DNA of 38,530 nucleotides from the NCBI GenBank assembly GCA_049323915.1, contig JBMOPC010000118.1:1-38530 (forward strand). Reading direction: 5' to 3'. Numbering within the stretch: position 1 is the first letter of the stretch; each line of letters starts with the position of its first letter. Shown here in pieces: positions 33,046 through 38,530 of the stretch. The notes under the pieces are model-generated. The model did no database searches and was not told where the DNA came from. It worked only from the letters and a program-made list of their open reading frames with translations. This DNA comes from BRHc4a sp049323915 (GTDB taxonomy: Bacteria; Bacillota; Desulfotomaculia; Desulfotomaculales; Desulfocucumaceae). The position numbers and the translations under genes are program-made.

Positions 33046-33065
33046 GGCCATGAATGGCCTTTTTT
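33046..33065 (+). terminator. Small hairpin with T-run
   Basis: GGCCA, loop TGAA, TGGCC, then six T residues on the plus strand. No plus-strand gene precedes it closely, so its partner transcript is unknown. The interval 33017-33255 contains no convincing gene. Confidence 0.5.
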
Positions 33066-33140
33066 ATCGTTTAGACGATCGGAAGAAGGTTTTTGTTCCG
33101 TTTATCTGCAGCAAAGCAGAAACCCTCGATGTGGAGAATG

Positions 33141-33177
33141 CCGTGTCAACCTTTTAATCCGCTACCGGTTGACACGG
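33141..33177. repeat. 11-bp perfect inverted repeat in a gene-free region
   Basis: CCGTGTCAACC (33141-33151) and GGTTGACACGG (33167-33177) enclose a 15-base loop. No T-run follows on either strand. Possibly a protein-binding site or RNA hairpin; it is near the end of the GvpC-like gene. Confidence 0.5.
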
Positions 33178-33255
33178 GCGCGGAGACGGCCTTCCTTCCG
33201 GCTTCTCCGAGAAATAATTTGATATCCACATCAAGGGCATCTGCCCGGTCCTGTT

Positions 33256-33630
33256 TTAGGCACAATCACTTTTTACGCCAAAATCCAAATCCAGCAAGTC
33301 CAGCAGGTACTTCCGCACCTCGTTCATAAATTCATGGACTTCCAGCACTCTGTTTTTCTCGTAGATCGCCCTCTGGCGGGCGTCTTCCCTGGCCGCTTGC
33401 ACTCTGTTTTTCTCGTAGATCGCCCTCTGGCGGGCGTCTTCCCTGGCCGCTTGTACCCTTGCCTTTTCATAAGCCGCAAGGTCTTTGCGCAGGGCAATCG
33501 ACATTTGCTGGTGCTGGTTGTGAAAAAGTTTCAACAGAGCAGCGACTTCCTTTTGCAGATTTTCGTTGTATACCTTTGCTTCCCGGCGGCGGGCTTTTTC
33601 ATTGTTGATCCTGTCTCTTCTACTGCCCAA
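33256..33630 (-). CDS. Candidate GvpC-like gas-vesicle outer-shell protein with 18-residue repeats
   Basis: 124 residues, almost entirely predicted alpha-helix. Two identical 18-residue units (VQAAREDARQRAIYEKNR) follow a degenerate one (AAYEKAR), and the C-terminus is LEVHEFMNEVRKYLLDLL. The pattern ARxxxA plus a LxxFxxEVRxxxxxFL-like end recalls cyanobacterial GvpC, whose 33-residue helical repeats coat the GvpA shell. The sequence similarity is weak and the repeat length differs. The TTG at 33630 is favoured by AGAGAGGG six bases upstream. It follows gvpA on the same strand, separated by a strong hairpin, as gvpC follows gvpA in cyanobacteria. Alternatives are another helical Gvp accessory protein or an unrelated coiled coil. 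Confidence 0.55.
   Translation of the reverse strand: MGSRRDRINNEKARRREAKVYNENLQKEVAALLKLFHNQHQQMSIALRKDLAAYEKARVQAAREDARQRAIYEKNRVQAAREDARQRAIYEKNRVLEVHEFMNEVRKYLLDLLDLDFGVKSDCA
33346..33453 (-). repeat. Two perfect 54-bp tandem direct repeats
   Basis: 33346-33399 is identical to 33400-33453, in frame, each coding 18 residues of the GvpC-like protein. Absolute identity implies recent duplication or conversion. Confidence 0.95.
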
Positions 33631-33657
33631 CTGTCTCACCCTCTCTGAATGTTTATT

Positions 33658-33690
33658 GTTACACCCGCCCATTTTCCGGGCGGGTGTAAC
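33658..33690 (-). promoter_or_regulatory. Perfect 13-bp hairpin between gvpA and the GvpC-like gene
   Basis: GTTACACCCGCCC (33658-33670) pairs without mismatch with GGGCGGGTGTAAC (33678-33690), loop ATTTTCC. On the minus strand it lies 26 bases after gvpA ends and is followed by AATAAAC rather than a T-run. It could be a partial terminator, an mRNA stabiliser or a processing site, favouring gvpA over the downstream gene. Confidence 0.6.
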
Positions 33691-33715
33691 AGGTGTATCA
33701 AGCCCATGCTATAGT

Positions 33716-33931
33716 TTAAGCCGGCATGGCGGCGGTGGCGGTCAGGCCTATTGCCTCGGCATACTTGAGATAGGTGTCCACAGAGGCGATGACGGCACGC
33801 GCTTCGATGGCAAGCAGCTCAATACCGACCAGGGACACCCTGACCCAGGCGTCTATAACGACGCCTTTGTCCAGAATACGGTCAACCACCTCTACCAGGC
33901 TGGAAGAAGCAATTGCTTTTTGTACAGCCAT
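33716..33931 (-). CDS. gvpA: Gas vesicle structural protein GvpA (copy 1)
   Basis: 71 residues. GvpA is the small hydrophobic protein forming the ribbed gas-permeable shell. The family core SSLVEVVDRILDKGVVIDAW, then VRVSLVGIELLAIEARAVIA, and SVDTYLKYAEAIGL is all present. It differs from copy 2 at two positions (Q4 vs R4 and A46 vs V46). It has the usual GvpA length and a GAGGGAGG ribosome site. It lies 56 bases downstream of copy 2 and is followed by the hairpin and GvpC-like gene. gvpA duplication is also seen in other gas-vacuolate bacteria. Confidence 0.97.
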   Translation of the reverse strand: MAVQKAIASSSLVEVVDRILDKGVVIDAWVRVSLVGIELLAIEARAVIASVDTYLKYAEAIGLTATAAMPA

Positions 33932-33987
33932 GAAAATACCTCCCTCTAGCTAGTAGTATTTTTTAACTCGCAGTATGGATTTTTGTC

Positions 33988-34203
33988 TTAAGCAGGCATG
34001 GCAGCGGTAGCAGTAAGGCCAATAGCCTCGGCATACTTTAGATATGTGTCCACAGAGGCGATGACGACACGCGCTTCGATGGCAAGCAGCTCAATACCGA
34101 CCAGGGACACCCTGACCCAGGCGTCTATAACGACGCCTTTGTCCAGAATACGGTCAACCACCTCTACCAGGCTGGAAGAAGCAATTGCCTTTCTTACTGC
34201 CAT
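33988..34203 (-). CDS. gvpA: Gas vesicle structural protein GvpA (copy 2)
   Basis: 71 residues, 69 of them identical to copy 1. The same GvpA core is present. It has an AAGGGGGG ribosome site before the ATG. It is the first gvpA of the pair in transcription order, following 238 bases of non-coding sequence that should hold the promoter. The central 143 bases are identical to copy 1 at all but one position, while the 3'-end codons differ at 9 of 58 bases. Confidence 0.97.
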   Translation of the reverse strand: MAVRKAIASSSLVEVVDRILDKGVVIDAWVRVSLVGIELLAIEARVVIASVDTYLKYAEAIGLTATAAMPA

Positions 34204-34441
34204 TAGTTACACCCCCCTTAACGAGAATCAAGTGAACTTCCTATTATTCACCTTTCTATCCATATACTATTATGGCAACCGCTGGAAGGTGCGTGTTTTA
34301 GACACTTTTTATTAAAAATTGTTTTTGCATTTTTCGGATTTCCGGTCCTTAATAGCAATTGCCGCAAGCAAACCGGGGGGAGGTTTACGCCGGGACCTTG
34401 TACACGCGGTATAAGTTCTCAGAGGCATCATAACCTGCCTG
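34204..34441 (-). promoter_or_regulatory. Non-coding region upstream of gvpA
   Basis: 238 bases between the XRE regulator stop and gvpA. AT-rich stretches alternate with a 13-base palindrome GTGTTTTAGACAC (34293-34305) that could be an operator. On the minus strand CATAAT occurs in TTGCCATAATAG as a possible -10, but its -35 is poor. I cannot fix a transcription start. A GC-rich part (34365-34400) abuts the regulator end. Confidence 0.4.
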
Positions 34442-35281
34442 CTAAGTCATTCTCTTAACCTTTTGCATTATTATTTCCCACTCGAGAATTATCCTTTTTT
34501 TGAAGTCAAGCCAATATTCTTCAGGTATATTGATAAACCCGTAATACGCAAGGCTCAATCTGGCCCCTTGCAGGTCTATTTCCATTACCTTCTGGAGAAC
34601 GTCTTTTTCGCTTTGGAACTTCTCCAGGGCATCTCCGACGATTTCTGATATCCTGGCCAACTCTTCAGGATACAGGTTGCGATCTCCATGTTGGTCCATG
34701 CGAACGGCGAACTCCCTGAGTATTTTGCCCAATCTCCAGAAGGCCTGATCCACTATTATTTCCAGCCCTGACTCAATCTTATCCCCCTCAAGAAACATGG
34801 CGATATTATCGATGAATCTTGTCAGTTTATTTAGATTTACGGTATACCGGTCATAATTATCCCGCACGTCAAACTGCAGGCAGTTATAAATCACATCAAA
34901 CAGATCCAACAGATTTTCGATTTTTTTATATATAAATGCGTTTTTGCTGCCCGCCCGGCAATTGTTTCCCATCTTTTCCCTGCAACGCTTGACGCTGTTA
35001 AAGAGAGAATTCTTGGATAGTAGAAAGTTGTCTTTATTACCTTCTATTCCGGAAACCAAATAATCAATGGTAACCCCGAATTCTGTGGCTATTTTATTCA
35101 ATATTGAAGCACTGGGGTTTTTAATCTTACCCCTCTCAATCTGGCTGAGGGTTTGCTTGCTTATATCCCCCAGGCGGTTGGCCAGCTCCTGTAAACTATA
35201 TTTTTTAAGAGTCCTTTTTTTTTTCTCCAAACGAAGATACCTTATTCTCTCGCCCATAGTCAGGTGAGACAGGTTATCCAT
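34442..35281 (-). CDS. XRE-family HTH transcriptional regulator
   Basis: 279 residues. The first 80 contain a Cro/C1 helix-turn-helix: MGERIRYLRLEKKKRTLK, YSLQELANRLGDISKQTLSQ, IERGKIKNPSASILNKIATE, FGVTIDYLVSG. The remaining 200 are alpha-helical and not a family I recognise; they may sense a signal or mediate dimerisation. ATG 35281 lies 3 bases from the upstream stop, with GAGGCG as ribosome site, so it is coupled to the AAA+ gene. Its place directly upstream of gvpA makes it a candidate regulator of gas-vesicle formation. The base composition is AT-rich. Confidence 0.85.
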   Translation of the reverse strand: MDNLSHLTMGERIRYLRLEKKKRTLKKYSLQELANRLGDISKQTLSQIERGKIKNPSASILNKIATEFGVTIDYLVSGIEGNKDNFLLSKNSLFNSVKRCREKMGNNCRAGSKNAFIYKKIENLLDLFDVIYNCLQFDVRDNYDRYTVNLNKLTRFIDNIAMFLEGDKIESGLEIIVDQAFWRLGKILREFAVRMDQHGDRNLYPEELARISEIVGDALEKFQSEKDVLQKVMEIDLQGARLSLAYYGFINIPEEYWLDFKKRIILEWEIIMQKVKRMT

Positions 35282-35284
35282 AAT

Positions 35285-37432
35285 TCAACGCCTCTTGTTG
35301 CGCAATAGTTCAAATTCCTTGACAGCATCAACAATATCCTGTTCACACAATGTAAATTTTCCCGCTGTCGGCTTGCCGGCCAGTATATTTTCCCTGATCA
35401 GGCTCATGACTGCGTTCCGGCATATCAATTCCAGGTCGGCGCCGCTGTATCCCGCAGTGAGGTCGCTCAATAAATCCAAGTCGGGGTCCACAACAATATT
35501 TTTCCTGAACAGGTTGATTGCAAGAATTTCCTTTCTAGCATCCCTGTCCGGCATAGGCACCTCCAGGTGCAGATCAAACCTCCCGGACCTGAGCAGGGCC
35601 TCATCCACCAGGTCTGGCCTGTTTGTGGCGGCCAGCAGAACAACCCCCCGCAACTCCTCCAGTCCGTCAATCTCGGTAAGAAGCTGTCCCACCACCCGGT
35701 CGGCAACCCCGTCCCCACCCGTATTCTTCCTCCTGGGCGCCAAGGCGTCCAGCTCATCGAAGAAAACGACGCAGGGAGCGGCCTGCCTGGCCTTTTTAAA
35801 CACTTCCCTGATACCTTTTTCCGTTTCCCCCACCCACTTGGAGAAAAGCTGCGGACCCTTAATGGAAATGAAGTTTGCGTTGCTTTCAGCCGCCACCGCC
35901 TTCGCCAAAAGCGTCTTGCCCGTGCCTGGAGGGCCATGGAGCAGCACTCCCTTTGGCGGGGCAAGTTCAACGGCGCGGTACACTTCAGAGTATTTAACCG
36001 GCCACTCTATGGACTCCCTTAATATTTGCTTTATCTGTCCCATCCCGCCGATGGACTCCCACCTCACCACCGGCCTTTCCACAAAGACTTCCCTGAGGGA
36101 AGAGGGTTCAATCTCCCGCAGAGCCTCCCTGAAGTGGTCCATACATACCTCCAGGCTGTTCAGAAAGCTGGACGGCAGGGTGTGGCTGTTAAAATCTATG
36201 TCAGTCCATACGGATCTAAGCGATGCCATGGCCGCTTCCCGGCAGAGGGCGGCCAAATCCGCTCCCACAAAGCCGTGGGTCAGTCCGGCCAGGTACTTTA
36301 AATCCACGTCGCCTGCCAGGGGCATCCCACGGGTATGGATTTCCAGTATCTTTAACCTCCCGTATTCATCGGGGGGGCCGATTCTTAACTCCCTGTCAAA
36401 CCGGCCGGGCCGACGCAGGGCCGGATCAAGGGAATCAGGCAGGTTTGTGGCCCCGATGACTATTACTCCGTTTCTGTCGTTCAGCCCGTCCATAAGGGCC
36501 AGGAGCTGGGCCACAATTCTTTTTTCAACCTCCCCGGCCACCTCCGACCTCTTGGGAGCGATGGCGTCAATTTCATCAAGGAAGATTATTGTGGGGGCCT
36601 TTTCCCTGGCCTTTTCAAAAATCTCCCTTAATCTGGCCTCGCTTTCTCCATAGTACTTGGCCACTATCTCCGGGCCATTGATGTTGATAAAACCGGCCTC
36701 GGTCTCCGAAGCCACCGCCCTTGCTATGAGAGTCTTGCCGGTGCCCGGCGGCCCGGTCAAGAGAAGTCCCTTGGGCGGATCTATCCCCAGCCTTTCAAAC
36801 ACCTCAGGGTATCTCAGGGGCAGTTCCACCATCTCCCGGATGCGCTTGATTTCGGAGTCAAGCCCCCCAATATCCTCGTAAAACACCTTGTTGCCTTTTC
36901 CGGCCCTGCATCCGGTTTCCGCCTGGTTTGTAGCCAGTCTCACCCGGGTGGACGAATCCACCTGCAAAAAGCCGTCCGGTTGAGCTTCCTGTATAATAAA
37001 CTCCTGGGAACTGGCCCCGAAAAGGTTGACCCTGATCCTGTCACCCCTGGTGCAGGCCAGGCCATCCAGCAGTTTATTCAAATAACCGCCGTCCTTTTTT
37101 ATCTTTGCCAGGGAGAAAGGCGCGAGCGGCGCCAGGGCGATCTCTCTGGCCGCCTTTCTGTCCACCCTTGTGATTTTTATTTTCTCTCCCAGCCCGGCCT
37201 GTACATTTTCCCGTGTAATCCCGTCTATTTGAATGATTTCCTTGTTTCTTTCCCCGGGGAAGGTGGGCATAACCCTGGCGCAGGTCGTACGCTTGCCTTC
37301 CAGCTTTACGATGTCGCCTATCTCAACCTCCAGTAGTTTAAAGTACGCCGGGTCAAACCGGGCGATGTTCCTCCCCACGTCCCTGGGAATGGCTTCGGTT
37401 ACCTTGAGCTGTATTTCCTTTTCAGTGATCAT
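35285..37432 (-). CDS. CDC48/VAT/p97-family double-ring AAA+ ATPase
   Basis: 715 residues. The N-terminal region (about 1-185) has the double-psi beta-barrel and N-domain of CDC48 proteins (ITEKEIQLKVTEAIPRDVGR, IARFDPAYFKLL). The D1 domain (about 190-430) has Walker A GPPGTGKT, Walker B FLDEIDA and RRPGRFDREL; D2 (about 465-700) repeats GPPGTGKT, FFDELDA, RSGRFDLHL. All nucleotide-site motifs are present, so it should be an active unfoldase/remodelling machine. The ATG at 37432 has GAGAGG upstream. In a gas-vesicle cluster it may replace or add to the usual GvpN (a MoxR-type AAA+), or be coupled with the Hsp20-like gene to shape vesicle assembly. Confidence 0.9.
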   Translation of the reverse strand: MITEKEIQLKVTEAIPRDVGRNIARFDPAYFKLLEVEIGDIVKLEGKRTTCARVMPTFPGERNKEIIQIDGITRENVQAGLGEKIKITRVDRKAAREIALAPLAPFSLAKIKKDGGYLNKLLDGLACTRGDRIRVNLFGASSQEFIIQEAQPDGFLQVDSSTRVRLATNQAETGCRAGKGNKVFYEDIGGLDSEIKRIREMVELPLRYPEVFERLGIDPPKGLLLTGPPGTGKTLIARAVASETEAGFININGPEIVAKYYGESEARLREIFEKAREKAPTIIFLDEIDAIAPKRSEVAGEVEKRIVAQLLALMDGLNDRNGVIVIGATNLPDSLDPALRRPGRFDRELRIGPPDEYGRLKILEIHTRGMPLAGDVDLKYLAGLTHGFVGADLAALCREAAMASLRSVWTDIDFNSHTLPSSFLNSLEVCMDHFREALREIEPSSLREVFVERPVVRWESIGGMGQIKQILRESIEWPVKYSEVYRAVELAPPKGVLLHGPPGTGKTLLAKAVAAESNANFISIKGPQLFSKWVGETEKGIREVFKKARQAAPCVVFFDELDALAPRRKNTGGDGVADRVVGQLLTEIDGLEELRGVVLLAATNRPDLVDEALLRSGRFDLHLEVPMPDRDARKEILAINLFRKNIVVDPDLDLLSDLTAGYSGADLELICRNAVMSLIRENILAGKPTAGKFTLCEQDIVDAVKEFELLRNKRR

Positions 37433-37459
37433 AATAAAACCTCTCATAACCAGGTCAGT

Positions 37460-37975
37460 TTAATTTTTCTTTAATCTAATCTCCAATATGCCGTTATGAT
37501 AGTTTTTTGTGAATTGTACCGGTTTTTTCAGGTCTTCGACGGTTATTTCCTTTCTGTATTTCCTGCCTCTGTTTTTGCCGTCGGCGGTAATAAGCACGGA
37601 TTCTTCGCCAAACTGAACATCAATGTCTGATTCATCCACCCCTGGCATTTCCGCGATAATCAAAAAGTGATCCTCCTCGGGGATAATATCAACAATAGGT
37701 TCTCTCATATCCTCCTCGGGAAGTTTTTCCTCCTTAATTACATGGCCAAACCGCTCCAGTAGCGGAGTCCCTTCCAGCCCCATACGGACAGTATAGCCGT
37801 AAATTCCCTTCAGGTTCCTGCCCCTCTCAAACCGGCCGCTTTTGCTTATTTCCGCCAGGCCCTCTTTCTCAAGCTTACCAACGGCTTCCACCAGACTGGC
37901 CAAACCTTTCAATATCCCGGCCAGACCACTGGCCGAATTTAATTTTTCCCTGTCGTCCTCACTTTTTCCAGCCAT
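37460..37975 (-). CDS. gvpH: Gas vesicle protein GvpH-like, Hsp20 domain
   Basis: 171 residues. The N-terminal 70 contain GLAGILKGLASLVEAVGKL and KGIYGYTVRMGLEGT, similar to archaeal GvpH. The C-terminal part is a small heat-shock/alpha-crystallin domain (PIVDIIPEEDHFLIIAEMPG, VDESDIDVQF, ITADGKNRG, FTKNYHNGILEIRLKK). In haloarchaea GvpH is a chaperone-like or regulatory Gvp. A plain Hsp20 is the alternative, but the N-terminal region and the position between gvp genes favour GvpH. ATG 37975 with GGGGGAGATATAAAG upstream; the upstream gene ends within this ribosome site. Confidence 0.75.
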   Translation of the reverse strand: MAGKSEDDREKLNSASGLAGILKGLASLVEAVGKLEKEGLAEISKSGRFERGRNLKGIYGYTVRMGLEGTPLLERFGHVIKEEKLPEEDMREPIVDIIPEEDHFLIIAEMPGVDESDIDVQFGEESVLITADGKNRGRKYRKEITVEDLKKPVQFTKNYHNGILEIRLKKN

Positions 37976-37979
37976 ATCT

Positions 37980-38228
37980 TTATATCTCCCCCTGACGCCG
38001 GGCTGTCAGTTTCACACTCTCCGCCCGTCTCACTTCTTCATCCCACTGCTTCATGAGGCCATATTTAAGCATGGTTTCCATCCCCGCTATAGCCGCCCGC
38101 AAATTCACTCCAATCAAAGGAACACCTCCGATGGAAATAAGCAAATCGGCATCCAGTATTATTCCTTTGTCCAATACCCTTTCCAGCAAGCCTGTCAGGG
38201 TAACCTGATTTTCCCGGGAAGGCTTCAT
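37980..38228 (-). CDS. gvpJ: GvpA-family minor protein (GvpJ/GvpM/GvpS type)
   Basis: 82 residues. It has the GvpA-like core VTLTGLLERVLDKGIILDAD, LLISIGGVPLIGVNLRAAIA and GMETMLKYGL but with a longer, charged C-terminus (KQWDEEVRRAESVKLTARRQ). This is typical of the GvpJ/M/S minor paralogues that cap or nucleate vesicles. The exact letter cannot be set from sequence alone. The gene is closely coupled to the GvpH-like gene. Confidence 0.85.
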   Translation of the reverse strand: MKPSRENQVTLTGLLERVLDKGIILDADLLISIGGVPLIGVNLRAAIAGMETMLKYGLMKQWDEEVRRAESVKLTARRQGEI

Positions 38229-38249
38229 GGCGTATCTCCCTCTTTAGTG

Positions 38250-38519
38250 CTACATAAAACTGTATGGCGGCCAGGGTCCGGAAAATATTGCCTCCAAATG
38301 AGGGTTTTCGTTGATTCTTTCCAAAAACCACCCCAGTTCGGCGCACTGTTCCTCATTCGCAAGGCAGTTGACATTAAGCAGCATTACCTTTTGGCGGTCA
38401 ACTTTTTTAATCTTTTCCATGCATACACGTTTTACAATCTTTTCTATGGAGGAATAACTGCTTCTGAAAACGTTGTCGGCTTCCTTTTCAACCAATCGCT
38501 TCAGCCTGGCGTGTATTTT
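38250..38519 (-). CDS. C-terminal part of a GvpF/GvpL-family protein (incomplete or frameshifted)
   Basis: The open frame runs from 38519, after a TAA, to the stop at 38250. It reads IHARLKRLVEKEADNVF, later VMLLNVNCLANEEQCAELGW and the family ending FSGPWPPYSFM. GvpF/L proteins are around 200-270 residues; only the last 90 are here. The TAA lies 11 bases from the window edge beside a run of six A residues, so a frameshift there or a short stand-alone protein cannot be told apart. A possible TTG start (38495) has no good ribosome site. GvpF/L proteins take part in vesicle nucleation. Confidence 0.75.
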   Translation of the reverse strand, partial: KIHARLKRLVEKEADNVFRSSYSSIEKIVKRVCMEKIKKVDRQKVMLLNVNCLANEEQCAELGWFLERINENPHLEAIFSGPWPPYSFM

Positions 38520-38530
38520 TTATTTAATTT

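Noticed and set aside
33334..33648. A 104-codon plus-strand frame with repeats
   Set aside because: It is the complement of the GvpC-like gene and its repeats follow from the 54-bp DNA repeats.
35295..36653. Long plus-strand open frame (452 codons) opposite the AAA+ gene
   Set aside because: It is antisense to conserved AAA+ motifs; its length comes from the codon composition of the real gene, and it has no domain.

Overview
The window looks like a mid-GC Firmicute of the Peptococcaceae type (Pelotomaculum/Desulfotomaculum-like). The reasons are strong AGGAGG ribosome sites, frequent TTG/GTG starts, a sigma-A promoter in front of a tRNA, a probable selenoprotein and gas-vesicle genes. The assignment is inference from gene style; no rRNA or other phylogenetic marker is present.

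Positions 1-29951 are mostly a surface-glycan biosynthesis island. It opens with a translationally coupled run of GT2 glycosyltransferases fused to TPR repeats (1-6257). It continues with nucleotide-sugar genes: an RmlA-like nucleotidyltransferase, GDP-mannose 4,6-dehydratase, ManC, a UDP-sugar 6-dehydrogenase and an SDR epimerase/decarboxylase. Interspersed are GT4 and GT2 transferases and a compact operon (14920-19988) that begins with a glycosyltransferase/Gfo-Idh-MocA dehydrogenase fusion followed by a DegT aminotransferase. An LpxD-like acyltransferase follows (20049-20930). The dehydrogenase, aminotransferase, acyltransferase and 6-dehydrogenase resemble the enzyme set for an N-acylated diamino-uronic acid. 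Non-glycan genes here are a YhhN-like membrane protein, a fumarylacetoacetate hydrolase family enzyme, tRNA-Gly(CCC), a BNR/Asp-box protein and three tandem paralogous carboxypeptidase-regulatory-like proteins (22225-23681). A decayed patch at 25580-25917 holds REP-transposase and integrase relics and a 21-bp inverted repeat.

Positions 29952-33250 are a mixed intergenic-rich zone. It holds a short gene interrupted by an in-frame UGA that is best read as selenocysteine (30101-30385), a GC-rich element bounded by imperfect inverted and heptamer repeats, a structured leader before a secreted peptidoglycan-binding/CAP-domain protein, and a cysteine-rich protein of unknown function.

Positions 33256-38530 (minus strand) are a gas-vesicle cluster cut by the right edge. 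In transcription order it contains the C-terminal part of a GvpF/L protein, a GvpA-family minor protein (GvpJ/M/S type), a GvpH-like Hsp20 protein, a CDC48/VAT-type double-ring AAA+ ATPase, an XRE regulator, two almost identical gvpA genes, a 13-bp hairpin, and a helical protein with perfect 18-residue repeats that I propose as a GvpC-like outer-shell protein. The most unusual items are the selenoprotein, the gvpA-hairpin-GvpC-like arrangement with a CDC48 ATPase, and the fused glycosyltransferase/dehydrogenase with an A9 slip site exactly at the domain junction.
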